A stretch of DNA of 64,000 bases from Kuafuiihalomonas sp964473255 (GCA_964473255.1 CAYYOT010000016.1:1-64000); one strand, 5' to 3'; shown: positions 29,848 to 38,918, numbered from the stretch's first letter. The notes: generated from the letters alone by a model not told the origin. Translations and numbers: made by a program.

Positions 29848-30230
29848 CCGGGTATCAGTCGCTTCACCACCTGAAGGAGCATCACGCTCGGGAATACAAG
29901 CAGCTATTCCCTGACGGTGTCCCGGAGGATCTCGACCTCGGTCGGCCGAGCGAAGGCGGCTGGACGGAGCGACCCGCAGCATCCAAGCCGATGCCCGGTG
30001 AGGTCAGCGCCGAGCCCTCGAGCCGCTGAAGGTCATGGGCGTGACGAAGGCGTAAGACGAGACGCAGCCAATCCAGGCCGGGGTAAAGACCTTCCTCGAG
30101 GCGGCAGCGCCATCGTCGACGGCCGCGGCTCGACGGTGACGGCACGCTCTGCACCCGAAACCGCTTGGTTACATGTGGTCCGAAGCTCTTTGGAACTGGG
30201 CGGGGAACGACGCTTGCTGCGTTGGAAGGC
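29848..30230. other. Intergenic region with only a doubtful short ORF
   Basis: About 380 bp without a secure gene. A 62-codon plus-strand frame from 29841 to 30029 has a protein-like first half (EHHAREYKQLFPDGVP) but no clear ribosome binding site and a compositionally poor second half. It may be a decayed gene. No terminator or promoter was recognised. Confidence 0.4.
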
Positions 30231-30854
30231 ATGAAGACGATCGCAATGTTCTTTGCGACGCGGGAAGGACAAACGCGCCGCATAGCGAACTACATTTCAC
30301 AGAAACTGCACGACCTGGGTCACGACGTGGAGATCATCGACCTGGCGAACCCCATGGGCATCCAGCTCGAGCACTACGACGGCGCCATCTTGGCGGCGTC
30401 GGTGCACATGTGGCGCCACGAGCCGGAGATGGCGAAGTTCGTGCGGGCAAATCGCCTGAAGCTGGCGACGATGCCGACGGCGTTTCTTTCGGTGAGCCTC
30501 TGCGAAGCGGGCGCCGAAGACCCGAGTCTCGACAGCATCGTGCAGCTACGTGCGAAGATGGACGCAGCTTGGCTCCGGGATAGCTTCTTTGCGGCCACGA
30601 GGTGGCACCCGGACATGGCGGAATCGGTCGCGGGCGCCCTGCGGTACTCGCAGTACCGGCCCGTGGGCCGGCTCATCATGCAGCAGATCGCGCGGCTCTA
30701 CGGTCGCCCCACCGATACGTCGAAGGACCACGAGCTGACCAACTGGGAGCGGCTCGACGACATCGCGACGCGCTTCTCAAAGCTCCTCACGGGCGTCCCC
30801 GTACCCTCCTTCAAGCCCGCAGAGCCGAGGGCCGAAGAGCCGGCTCCCGCCTGA
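30231..30854 (+). CDS. HemG-like flavodoxin-domain protein
   Basis: A 207-residue flavodoxin-fold protein similar to menaquinone-dependent protoporphyrinogen oxidase HemG, which oxidises protoporphyrinogen IX to protoporphyrin IX with electrons passed to quinone. The FMN phosphate loop is near residue 8 (ATREGQTRRIANY), and the later loops AASVHMWRHEPE and LSVSLCEAG match the HemG pattern. The C-terminal segment (ALRYSQY, then LIMQQIARLYGRPTDTSKDHE) is also HemG-like, with a Pro/Ala tail. The ATG at 30231 follows GGAAGG; the upstream frame to 30165 was discarded. It stands alone among surface lipoproteins, so a haem role rests only on the family. Confidence 0.8.
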   Translation: MKTIAMFFATREGQTRRIANYISQKLHDLGHDVEIIDLANPMGIQLEHYDGAILAASVHMWRHEPEMAKFVRANRLKLATMPTAFLSVSLCEAGAEDPSLDSIVQLRAKMDAAWLRDSFFAATRWHPDMAESVAGALRYSQYRPVGRLIMQQIARLYGRPTDTSKDHELTNWERLDDIATRFSKLLTGVPVPSFKPAEPRAEEPAPA

Positions 30855-30911
30855 CGAGCCGCTCCAGACGCAAGGCGGCGGCTGGCATGCGAGTTGCGAA
30901 TCCATGGCGGG

Positions 30912-33143
30912 ATGGATTCGCGTTCGACGAAGCGAGATCGCTTCTGGCCTCTCGGCGCCGTGCTCTCTGGCGCGCTCTTCCTCTCTGCATGCGGAGGCGG
31001 CGACGGAGATTCTTCAGGCAGTTCGGATGCTTCGATCGGGGCACCCGATGGAGCTCAGGGCTTCGACGGTGGGACCGGCGAAGTGGACCACGTTCTGGTG
31101 GAGCCGGAAGGCGGGCGATACAGTCTGTGGAACGGTGACGTCACGCTGGACGTCCCCCCGGGCGCGGTCGTGGAGCCGATCACCCTCACCGCGGAGCGGC
31201 TCAGCGCCCCCGCCGGCCTCGGCATCGTACCCGGGACGATGTTCGACTTCGGTCCGGATAAAACCGAGTTCCTTCAGCCCCTTACGGTGGAGCTTCGGTT
31301 CGATCCGGAAGAGGTCGACGGGCCCGTGGATGCTCTGCGAATCGTCAAGTTGGTCGACGGAGCCCTCGACGAGCAGCCCACCCTCACCGTGGCCGAAGGA
31401 CGAAGCGTCGTCAGCGGTCAGGTCGACGGGTTCAGCGCCGTCGGTATCGCCGGAGGCTGCCGCGCTCTGGCGCCGCCGGTGCTGTCGACACGCGTGAATC
31501 CGAGGAATGGCGGAGTGACGGTAACCTGGCGCGCACCCACCGGCATCGGAAGCAACGTCGAGATTCAGCGAGCGGTGGTGAGCGCGGGCGCGCCGTGCAG
31601 CTGCCTGACCCCCCGGCGCCGCGGCTGCATCGACAGCACTGCGAGTCCCGGCCAGTGCATCCTGAACGGCCTGCATGACCCGCTGCCGAGCGAATGGCGA
31701 GTGCAGGCCTTTCGCTCCGTCCGAGACGGGGCCTACCTGGACCGCTCCGCTGCTTCGGCTGGGGTCTACAGCTACCGGGCTCGGTATGTCCGCACTCAGC
31801 ACTGCAACGCCCCGTGGACGCCCGCAGTGAAGGCGATCGTTCTCGGGCGAAGGACCCTTCCCTCGACCGCCCCGTCCGTGGGTGTTCAGCCTCTCTCCTG
31901 CGGAGGATTTCGGCTCTCGTGGAGCTCGGTTTTCGAAGCCAGCGGCTACGAAATCCAGCGTCGTGTCCTCGGTTCGGGGCAGGCCTTCGAAACGATCGCG
32001 TCTACCGCGGGAACACGACTCGACTATGTGGATACGGATCCGCAGCTCGTCCCCGGCGAACGGTACGAGTATCGCGTTTCGGGAACGAATGAGGCAGGAC
32101 CCGGTCCGGCCGACATTGTCAGCGCAGTCAACGCGGACAGCGCTTTTTCGCTATCTCTATCGCACAACGACGTGCTCGTGCCCCCGGGGACCAACCACGA
32201 CATCAGTGTCGGAATACGGCGTCACGGTTTTCAGGCCCTTGATGTGGAGCTTGCCTTCGAAGTCGACATTCCTCGCAGCGTAGAGCCGACCGAGCTCGGG
32301 ATCACGCCCGTCTTCTTTCCTCGGGTTGCCGGCGGTGACAGTGTCCTTCGGTTCGAAGTCGGGCCGGGTGTGGGCACCGGCGTCGAGATGCAGGGCCGGG
32401 TCATAGCCACCGGGGCGGGATCCGCGGGCACCTGCGAATCGCCCCCCATCCGGCTGCAGGTCGGGGAACCGTTCTGCCGGGTGCAGGTGCCCGATGTCTC
32501 CATCAACAGCGAAGGCACGCTGGTCGTCGACACGTTCGTGGAGCGAGGAGGGTTCGGCGGCCGAGTCGAGCTCGGCATCGAGAGCACGGACCCCATCCTG
32601 CCGCTTGCCGAGCTCGGTGTTCGCACCAGCTTCATTCCCAATCCCACTCTCGACCGAAGCTCGCTGATCTTCGATACCTTCACTCTTCCCGGTGTGGACT
32701 ACCGCGGGTCCGCCATCGTGTCGGCCCGAAGCGTGGACGACCCCCGGATCCGCTGCGAGTCCGAGATCGGCATCGACGTCGCTCAGCGACAACAAAGCTG
32801 CGACGACCCGTTGACCGTCGAGTTGATCGTGGGGAGCGGTGATCCCTGTGAGACGACCTTCGATTTCGAGGGTCAAACCTATCGCGCTTTCGATTTCCCG
32901 CCGGACGTCAATGAAGTCTACCTTTACCCTGAATCGTCTCGACCGGTTCGCATGTACGAGTGGGATCTTGCCGTCCAAGACCTGGAGGCTCCGAACTATC
33001 GACAAGAGGTTCGATTCGGGCAGGATGTTCGACTCTTGCGGGGCGGGCCCATCGGAGTCGCCATTCGCGTGACCGACGAGTGCGACGCGACGGCTGAAGA
33101 TGTCATCGTCGTCATGTCCGGGGATGGTGTGTGCGACGGATGA
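30912..33143 (+). CDS. Surface lipoprotein with ZU5-like and fibronectin type III modules
   Basis: A 743-residue predicted lipoprotein: basic N-region, hydrophobic core and lipobox LSAC near residue 26, then a Gly/Ser/Asp-rich linker. Residues about 60-165 look like a ZU5-type module (GDVTLDVPPGAVVEPITL), often found in bacterial surface lipoproteins. Two fibronectin type III-like domains follow (about 180-310 and 315-415, the latter with GYEIQRRV and YEYRVSGTNEAG), then further beta-sandwich domains with paired Cys. A TTG at 30894 in frame is an alternative start, but the ATG is closer to a normal signal peptide. It is convergent with gpsA, with 10 bp between stops. Function unknown; adhesion or protein binding is inferred. 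Confidence 0.75.
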   Translation: MDSRSTKRDRFWPLGAVLSGALFLSACGGGDGDSSGSSDASIGAPDGAQGFDGGTGEVDHVLVEPEGGRYSLWNGDVTLDVPPGAVVEPITLTAERLSAPAGLGIVPGTMFDFGPDKTEFLQPLTVELRFDPEEVDGPVDALRIVKLVDGALDEQPTLTVAEGRSVVSGQVDGFSAVGIAGGCRALAPPVLSTRVNPRNGGVTVTWRAPTGIGSNVEIQRAVVSAGAPCSCLTPRRRGCIDSTASPGQCILNGLHDPLPSEWRVQAFRSVRDGAYLDRSAASAGVYSYRARYVRTQHCNAPWTPAVKAIVLGRRTLPSTAPSVGVQPLSCGGFRLSWSSVFEASGYEIQRRVLGSGQAFETIASTAGTRLDYVDTDPQLVPGERYEYRVSGTNEAGPGPADIVSAVNADSAFSLSLSHNDVLVPPGTNHDISVGIRRHGFQALDVELAFEVDIPRSVEPTELGITPVFFPRVAGGDSVLRFEVGPGVGTGVEMQGRVIATGAGSAGTCESPPIRLQVGEPFCRVQVPDVSINSEGTLVVDTFVERGGFGGRVELGIESTDPILPLAELGVRTSFIPNPTLDRSSLIFDTFTLPGVDYRGSAIVSARSVDDPRIRCESEIGIDVAQRQQSCDDPLTVELIVGSGDPCETTFDFEGQTYRAFDFPPDVNEVYLYPESSRPVRMYEWDLAVQDLEAPNYRQEVRFGQDVRLLRGGPIGVAIRVTDECDATAEDVIVVMSGDGVCDG

Positions 33144-33153
33144 GTTTCAAGGT

Positions 33154-34161
33154 TCAGCGCTCGAGCTCTTTTCGCAGGGAGCGCGACATCAGAGTGCCGA
33201 CGGCTTCCTTGGCGGGAAGCCCGTCGTAGAGCATCGCATAAACGACGTTCGACACGGGCATCTCCACCCCCTCCCGCGCGGCCAGCTGGTATACGGATTT
33301 CGCGGTCTTCACGCCTTCGGCGACCTGCTGCATGTCGTGCGTGATCGCTTCGAGCGTCATCCCTTGACCGAGCTTTTCGCCCACCATGCGATTGCGGCTA
33401 AGGCCGCCCATGCAGGTGAGCACCAGGTCACCCATTCCCGAGAGACCGGAAAGCGTGAGCGGGTTCGCGCCGAGCTTGACCGCCAGGCGGCTCATCTCGG
33501 CCAGGCCCCGAGTTATCAGCGCGGTGACGGTGTTGTATCCGAAGCCCAGTCCCGTCGCGGCGCCAGCGGCGATCGCCATGACGTTCTTGAGCGCCCCTCC
33601 AAGCTCCACGCCGACGACGTCCGTCGAGGTGTACATCCGCATGTACGGAGCCGAGAGCTGCTTTTGGACCTGGACGGCAACACGCTCGAAGCGCGATGCC
33701 ACGCACACCGCGGTGGGCATGCTCTGCACGAGCTCCTTGGCAAAGCTCGGCCCCGAGAGGAACGCCAGCATCGGGTGATGCGACAAGGGGAGCACCTCTT
33801 CGAGCACTTCGCTCATCATCATGAGCGAGTCGTTCTCGATGCCTTTGGCCGCACTGACCAGCGGAACGCCCGGCGGAAGATGCTCCTTGGCCTGGGTCAT
33901 GACGGGCCGCATCACGTGCGATGGACACACGACCATGACCAGCTCCGCCTCGCCCACCGAGGCACCGATGTCGGAAGTCGCCCTGAGGTTGGGCGGCAGC
34001 TCCACGCCCGGGAGGAAGATGCGGTTTTCGTGCCGCTCGTTGATGTCGGCGACCACTTCGGACTCGTACGCCCAGACCGTCACATCGTCCCCGTGCTGTG
34101 CGCGCAAATGGGCCAGGGCCGTGCCCCAAGCGCCAGCGCCGATCACTGAAATTCGAGCCAT
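33154..34161 (-). CDS. gpsA: NAD(P)-dependent glycerol-3-phosphate dehydrogenase
   Basis: A 335-residue GpsA of normal length, reducing dihydroxyacetone phosphate to sn-glycerol-3-phosphate, the bacterial phospholipid backbone, in the cytoplasm. It shows the N-terminal dinucleotide motif ISVIGAGAWGTALA, the SAAKGIE catalytic Lys segment near residue 107, LSGPSFA near 136, the ELGGALKNVMAIAAG motif with a second conserved Lys near 190, and SGMGDLVLTC near 250. The ATG at 34161 gives the family N-terminus; the frame is open to 34194. It is divergent from the cupin gene across about 160 bp. The window also encodes the enzyme for the opposite stereoisomer at 40379-41431. Confidence 0.95.
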   Translation of the reverse strand: MARISVIGAGAWGTALAHLRAQHGDDVTVWAYESEVVADINERHENRIFLPGVELPPNLRATSDIGASVGEAELVMVVCPSHVMRPVMTQAKEHLPPGVPLVSAAKGIENDSLMMMSEVLEEVLPLSHHPMLAFLSGPSFAKELVQSMPTAVCVASRFERVAVQVQKQLSAPYMRMYTSTDVVGVELGGALKNVMAIAAGAATGLGFGYNTVTALITRGLAEMSRLAVKLGANPLTLSGLSGMGDLVLTCMGGLSRNRMVGEKLGQGMTLEAITHDMQQVAEGVKTAKSVYQLAAREGVEMPVSNVVYAMLYDGLPAKEAVGTLMSRSLRKELER

Positions 34162-34320
34162 ACCGACGAGCCTATGTGAGTTGCCGCCCATCAACCACCG
34201 ACGAATCGAAAATCGACAACCATGACGCGCGGCGTCAGCGCGTCGCGCAACCTAGGCTGCAGTGTCTTTCGCTGCTTCCCCTTTCGGAGTATGCCGCAGC
34301 CTACGAGGAGGAATCGGGAC

Positions 34321-34842
34321 ATGAGCAAAGAAGAGTCGAGCAAGCGGCACCCGAACGTCATCAATGTGGACGAGGTCGAGCCCCGAACGATGGAGAAAGG
34401 CTCGCGCTTCGGCGCCAGCATCCGGACCGTCGGTCGAGCCTCGGGGGCCACCGAGCTCGGCTGTAACCACTTCGAGGTCGCGCCCGGTCGCTCCGCATTC
34501 CCACGTCACTTCCACTGCGCGATCGAAGAAGCATTGTTCATCCTGGAAGGCACCGGCACCCTTAGAATCGGAGAGGCGCAAGTCGTCCTGCGCCCTGGCG
34601 ACTGGGTCACCTTGCTACCGGGGCCCGACGGAGCACATCAGGTCGTGAACGACGGCGAAGGGCCGCTGCGATACCTGTGTCTCTCGTCCAAGGCCCGGGC
34701 CGACGTGGTCGGCTACCCGGACTCGAACAAGGTTGGAGCCATGGCCTCCCCCGGCCCAGATTTCTTCGCCGAGCCATGGGTCCGCGGCATCTTCAATGCC
34801 GACGCACAGGTCGGGTACTACGACGGAGAAGAGGTCGACTGA
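34321..34842 (+). CDS. Cupin-domain protein
   Basis: A 173-residue single-domain cupin. Motif 1 is HFHCAIEEALFILEG near residue 60 and motif 2 is PGDWVTLLPGPDGAHQVVN near residue 96, with His/Glu/His metal ligands as in the classical fold. The family often binds a sugar phosphate or metal, but the substrate cannot be deduced. The ATG at 34321 has AGGAGGAATCGGGAC upstream, an excellent ribosome binding site, so the longer frame from 34222 was rejected. It is followed after 76 bp by a lipoprotein gene on the same strand. Confidence 0.85.
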   Translation: MSKEESSKRHPNVINVDEVEPRTMEKGSRFGASIRTVGRASGATELGCNHFEVAPGRSAFPRHFHCAIEEALFILEGTGTLRIGEAQVVLRPGDWVTLLPGPDGAHQVVNDGEGPLRYLCLSSKARADVVGYPDSNKVGAMASPGPDFFAEPWVRGIFNADAQVGYYDGEEVD

Positions 34843-34918
34843 GCGGGGGGTGTTTCCTCCCGCAAGAACAAGCACGGCTTCCGATTGACCCGCCGCGCTG
34901 ACCGGGATTCTTCGACCT

Positions 34919-35362
34919 GTGACCACCCGAATACTCGTGCTCGGCGTGGCTCTGAGTAGCTGCGCATCGAGTACGCCCGGTAACTTCACGGCCGCCGACT
35001 TCCAGCAGAAGACCTATCGAACGGCCGCCTTCGTAAGCGACATCGAAGAACGGCGCGACCTTCGCCCTCTCGAACCGGAGCTTCGAGATGCGACTCGCGA
35101 GGAAATGGAAGTACAGCTCGGCCTCCTCGGATACCGCTTGGTCGCGAGCGATGCGGCAGACATCTGGCTCGTGGCCGGGCGCGCCAAAGCGGAGCGCGGC
35201 GGTGCCTTGGTCCTGCAGGCCTACGATCCCGAAACACGCAGAATCATCTGGCAGCGCGCACACAAAGAGGCCTCGCACTCCGCGGGAGGCGTCGAGATGA
35301 AGACCATTCGTCGCCTGATGGCCGGTCTTCCTCGTTCATCGCCACGCCCGGTTGCCTACTGA
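34919..35362 (+). CDS. DUF4136-like lipoprotein
   Basis: A 147-residue predicted lipoprotein with a very short signal peptide and lipobox LSSC near residue 15. The remainder follows the DUF4136 outline: an N-terminal conserved beta segment, EEMEVQLGLLGYRLV, an ADIWLVAGRAKAE strand, ALVLQAYDPETRRIIWQ, and a C-terminal helix ending near the common LPP-like tail (here LPRSSP). The start is GTG at 34919, with the signal immediately after. A decayed relative lies at 29671-29844. Function unknown; an outer-membrane lipoprotein is likely. Confidence 0.7.
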   Translation: MTTRILVLGVALSSCASSTPGNFTAADFQQKTYRTAAFVSDIEERRDLRPLEPELRDATREEMEVQLGLLGYRLVASDAADIWLVAGRAKAERGGALVLQAYDPETRRIIWQRAHKEASHSAGGVEMKTIRRLMAGLPRSSPRPVAY

Positions 35363-35453
35363 CAATCTTGCGCGTTTCAAGGGTCGGTGCGCCGACAAGA
35401 GATCGTGTGACCCCCCCGTAACGCCGGCGAGACTATCCATAGCCTGGTCTTGC

Positions 35454-35467
35454 GGCACCTCGAATGC
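35454..35467 (+). promoter_or_regulatory. Possible sigma-54 (-24/-12) promoter of the CO dehydrogenase operon
   Basis: GGCACCTCGAATGC at 35454-35467 has the invariant GG and GC separated by exactly 10 bp, and matches most of the TGGCACG-N4-TTGCW consensus (differences at the first and last base of the -24 box and one base of the -12 box). The predicted transcript would begin about 11 nt before the cooF ATG, an unusually short leader without a clear Shine-Dalgarno. A chance match is possible in GC-rich DNA. Confidence 0.3.
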
Positions 35468-35489
35468 AGGACACGGGCATGGTGCCGCT

Positions 35490-36083
35490 ATGAAGTCCGT
35501 GATCGTTCACGCCGACCATTGTCTGGGTTGCCATCAATGTGAGATCGCCTGCGCAGTCGAGCACTCGGCCAGCAAGGACCTCGCGAGTGCGGTCTTCGAA
35601 CGACCGCTCCCGAAGTCGAGAATACACGTGGAAGCGGGGGCTTCCTTGAATACCGCTTTTCCGGGGCGGTGCCGACACTGTGACCCGGCGCCGTGCATCG
35701 ACGTTTGTCCTACCGGAGCCCTTTGTCGCGACGACGAGTTTGGTCTCGTCCTCGTACGGGACTCGAAGTGCATCGCGTGCGCGATGTGTGCGATGGTCTG
35801 CCCTTTCGACGCGGTGACCTTCGACTCGACAGCCACCAAGTGCGACGGCTGCATCGACCGCCTCGACGCGGGTACCCCCCCCGCCTGCGTCGAGGCCTGC
35901 AAGACGGGCGCTCTGGAGTTTGGCGAGATCAACGAGCTAATTCGAGCCAGTCGTATCCAAACCGCAGCGCGTGCGCTGGCTGCCGCCGAAGCAAGTCCGC
36001 CCGACGGTAACGGGCAAGGAAGCGAAGAAGTAAAGGCATGGCGATCGTGGGGCCAACGCGCCTCCGAGCTGGCCAGGAGGTAA
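35490..36083 (+). CDS. cooF: CooF-type ferredoxin subunit with four 4Fe-4S sites
   Basis: A 197-residue electron-transfer protein that takes electrons from CO dehydrogenase. Four Cys clusters are present: CLGCHQCEIAC near residue 13, CRHCDPAPCIDVCP near 60, CIACAMCAMVCPF near 92, and CDGC plus CVEAC near 115-130, consistent with four [4Fe-4S] clusters as in the CooF/HycB family. The C-terminal 50 residues are a polar Ala-rich tail. The ATG at 35490 begins a family-like N-terminus; the open frame from 35352 has no motif before it. The first gene of the operon, with cooS starting 5 bp after its stop, so the complex subunits are probably coupled. Confidence 0.92.
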   Translation: MKSVIVHADHCLGCHQCEIACAVEHSASKDLASAVFERPLPKSRIHVEAGASLNTAFPGRCRHCDPAPCIDVCPTGALCRDDEFGLVLVRDSKCIACAMCAMVCPFDAVTFDSTATKCDGCIDRLDAGTPPACVEACKTGALEFGEINELIRASRIQTAARALAAAEASPPDGNGQGSEEVKAWRSWGQRASELARR

Positions 36084-36088
36084 TCGAG

Positions 36089-38032
36089 ATGAAGCACACG
36101 AAGGATGGCGGCCAGCAGCCGCTCACGAGTATTGCTTCGGATGCCCAGATGATGATTAACCGTGCCGCGGATCTCGGCATCGAAACGGTCTGGGATCGAC
36201 TGGCCTCCCAACAACCCCAATGCGGGTACTGCTCGCTGGGGGTCAGCTGCCGAAACTGCACGATGGGTCCGTGTCGCGTCGACCCATTCGGCGAAGGACC
36301 ACAGCGGGGCGTCTGCGGCGCCGACGCCGACATCATCGTCGCTCGCAACCTCGGCCGTACGATAGCGGCCGGTGCTTCGGCCCACTCGGACCATGGGCGA
36401 GACATTCTCGAAGTCTTCGCCGAGACCGCAGCGGACCAGACGACCGGATACGCCCTTCGAGACGAGAGCAAGCTCCGCGCGCTCGCCGAGGAGTACGGCA
36501 TCGAATGCGATGGTGTTTCGAACAAAGACGTCGCGCGTAAGCTCGCCGACGCCATGCTGGAAGACTTCGGTACCAGGAAGGGCAAACTGGGCTTCGTAGG
36601 CCGACTCCCTCCGGTTCGTCAGTCGAAGTGGCAGGACCTTCGCATCACGCCTCGGGGTATCGACCGAGAAAATGTGGAGATGCTCCATCGCACACACATG
36701 GGCGTCGACAACGACTACGTGAACATCCTCCTGCACGGTCTGCGCACCAGTCTATCGGATGGATGGGGCGGCTCCATGATCGGGACGGAGCTGTCCGATG
36801 TCTTGTTCGGCACGCCGCGGCCCGTGATGTCCAAGGTAAACCTCGGCGTTCTGAAAGAAGATCACGTCAACATCGCACTTCACGGCCACAATCCCGTGCT
36901 CTCGGACGTCATGGTGCAAGCAGCCACGGACCCGAGCCTCGTGGCGCTCGCGAAATCGAAGGGTGCCGCCGGGATCAACCTCGTCGGCCTGTGCTGCACG
37001 GGAAACGAGCTACAAATGCGGCGCGGCATCCCGATGGCTGGAAACCATCTGATGCAGGAACTCATCTTGGTGACCGGAGTGCTCGACGCGATGGTCGTCG
37101 ACTATCAGTGCATCATGCCGTCGGTCGTGGACGTGGCGAAATGCTTCCACACCGAGGTTTTCTCGACCGCCGACAAAGCCAAGTTCCCGGGGGCCACGCA
37201 CGTCTCCTTCGACCCGACGCGGGGCATCGAGATCGCGAGTGACATCGTGGAGCGGAGCATCCGAGCGTACGAGAGACGCAATCCGGCTCTCGTGAAGCTC
37301 AGCGGCGAACCGGTCGAAATGATGGCGGGATTCTCGGTCGAAGCGATCCTGGGCGCGCTCGGAGGCACCCCCCAGCCGCTGGTCGACGCCATCACACAGG
37401 GAGCGATCCGTGGAGCCGTAGGCGTGGTCGGATGCAACAATCCGAAGATTCCGCAAGACTATGGTCACGTCGAGCTGACTCGCCGGCTGATCGAGAACGA
37501 TATCCTCGTGCTCGTCACCGGCTGCGCCGCAGTCGCCAACGGCAAGGCCGGCCAGATGGTCCCCGGAGCAGCCGACCTGGCCGGGCCGGGTCTACAGGCA
37601 GTCTGTCGAAGCCTGGGCATTCCTCCCGTGCTGCACATGGGGTCGTGCGTCGACAACACGCGCATTCTCACCTTGGCGGCGGCCTTGGCCAACCACCTCG
37701 GCGTTGACATCGATCAGCTCCCCCTCGCGGGTGCCGCGCCCGAGTGGTACTCGGAGAAAGCGGTCGCGATCGGCGCCTACGTCGTCGCCAGCGGAATATC
37801 GACCGTCCTCGGCGTCCAGCCCGCGATATTCGGTAGCCCGAACGTCGTGAGTCTGCTCGCGGACCAGCTCGATGGCGGCGTGGGCGCCAAGTTCGCGGTC
37901 GAACCGGACCCGATCAAGGCTGCCGTGTGGATTCGACGCCACATCGAAGGCAAGCGCGCAGCTCTCGGTCTTTCGCACATCGAGCCGGAGCGCATCACCC
38001 ACGTCGAGACTCGGGAGCCACAGCATGTGTGA
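36089..38032 (+). CDS. cooS: Anaerobic Ni-Fe carbon monoxide dehydrogenase catalytic subunit
   Basis: A 647-residue CooS of normal length, catalysing reversible CO oxidation to CO2 in the cytoplasm as a homodimer. Near residue 50 the Cys-rich segment QCGYCSLGVSCRNCTMGPC and a later GVCGAD provide the D- and B-clusters; the first pair is spaced CX2C rather than the longer CX7C. C-cluster ligands are recognisable: His in LHGHNPVLS (about 265-267), Cys in GLCCTGNE (302/303), YQCIMP, VVGCNNPK, VTGCAAV and MGSCVDN. The proton-relay Lys in EKAVAIGAY is also kept. The ATG at 36089 follows GGAGG; the ORF opening at 36038 was rejected. It overlaps the next gene by 8 bp. All key residues are intact, so an active enzyme is expected. 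Confidence 0.95.
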   Translation: MKHTKDGGQQPLTSIASDAQMMINRAADLGIETVWDRLASQQPQCGYCSLGVSCRNCTMGPCRVDPFGEGPQRGVCGADADIIVARNLGRTIAAGASAHSDHGRDILEVFAETAADQTTGYALRDESKLRALAEEYGIECDGVSNKDVARKLADAMLEDFGTRKGKLGFVGRLPPVRQSKWQDLRITPRGIDRENVEMLHRTHMGVDNDYVNILLHGLRTSLSDGWGGSMIGTELSDVLFGTPRPVMSKVNLGVLKEDHVNIALHGHNPVLSDVMVQAATDPSLVALAKSKGAAGINLVGLCCTGNELQMRRGIPMAGNHLMQELILVTGVLDAMVVDYQCIMPSVVDVAKCFHTEVFSTADKAKFPGATHVSFDPTRGIEIASDIVERSIRAYERRNPALVKLSGEPVEMMAGFSVEAILGALGGTPQPLVDAITQGAIRGAVGVVGCNNPKIPQDYGHVELTRRLIENDILVLVTGCAAVANGKAGQMVPGAADLAGPGLQAVCRSLGIPPVLHMGSCVDNTRILTLAAALANHLGVDIDQLPLAGAAPEWYSEKAVAIGAYVVASGISTVLGVQPAIFGSPNVVSLLADQLDGGVGAKFAVEPDPIKAAVWIRRHIEGKRAALGLSHIEPERITHVETREPQHV

Positions 38033-38918
38033 GTCGCACGGACACCACGATGGGGGGCACCACCACCATCATGAGCTTCATGACTCGGGGCCGCTCGACG
38101 GACTTCGGGTGGTGGTCACGGGCAAAGGCGGCGTCGGCAAGACGAGCCTTACGGCGTTGATGGCACGACTTTGGGCCCGGCGGGGGCATCGCGTGCTCGC
38201 GCTCGACGCCGATCCGCAGATGAACCTGCCCTTCTCACTCGGCATGTCGGCATCGGAGGCCCATGGGATCATCCCGCTGAGCGAGAACCTCGACTACGTC
38301 GAAGAGAAGACTGGAGCCCGGCCAGGATCGAATTGGGGGGGATTTCTGCGCGTGAATCCCAACGTGGACGACGTGGTCGAGAGGTTCGGAGTGCTCGCTC
38401 CCGACGGTGTTCGCCTGTTGGTCATGGGAACGATCGTCCAGCCCGCGACCGGCTGCCTGTGCCCCGAGAATACGCTGCTTTCGGGGGTCGTCCGCGAAAT
38501 GGGACTCCGGGAAGGCGAAGTCATCGTGATGGATACACAGGCCGGTGTCGAACACTTCGGTCGGGCGTTGGCTCGGGGCTTTCATCACGCCGTCATCGTC
38601 ACGGACACGAGCTTCAACGGCGCGCAGGTTGCGCTGCAGGCGACGCGGCTCGCGCGCGCAATGAGTATTGCAGCGGTACACTTGGTCGTGAACCGGGTGA
38701 CCGATGGTGGCGACCTCATACGAACCCTGGGACGGATCGGAGAAGAGGGGGATCCGCCTTTCGACTCCGTTCACGTGCTCCCGTACGACGCCGGGCTCGT
38801 CGCCTCCGACCCCGAAGTCGGGCCGATGCTACCGGACTCACCGATCGCCGAGGCCACCGCCGGGCTGATCGGAGCCCTGACCCAGGCGGAAGAGAGGCTA
38901 CGGCCGTGCGCGTCCTGA
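38025..38918 (+). CDS. cooC: CooC nickel-insertion ATPase with His-rich N-terminal tail
   Basis: A 297-residue P-loop ATPase of the MinD/SIMIBI type that inserts nickel into the C-cluster of CooS. It shows the deviant Walker A GKGGVGKTS near residue 38, the switch segment ALDADPQMNLPF near 64, DTQAGVEHFGRAL near 173, and the CXC metal-binding motif in GCLCPENT near 143. Unusually, residues 3-20 form a His-rich tail (HGHHDGGHHHHHELHD) absent from the ordinary CooC family as I know it. That recalls the separate His-rich CooJ chaperone or the HypB His stretch and suggests built-in nickel storage. The ATG overlaps the end of cooS by 8 bp, so translation is coupled. No separate cooT or cooJ is seen nearby. 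Confidence 0.92.
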   Translation: MCESHGHHDGGHHHHHELHDSGPLDGLRVVVTGKGGVGKTSLTALMARLWARRGHRVLALDADPQMNLPFSLGMSASEAHGIIPLSENLDYVEEKTGARPGSNWGGFLRVNPNVDDVVERFGVLAPDGVRLLVMGTIVQPATGCLCPENTLLSGVVREMGLREGEVIVMDTQAGVEHFGRALARGFHHAVIVTDTSFNGAQVALQATRLARAMSIAAVHLVVNRVTDGGDLIRTLGRIGEEGDPPFDSVHVLPYDAGLVASDPEVGPMLPDSPIAEATAGLIGALTQAEERLRPCAS

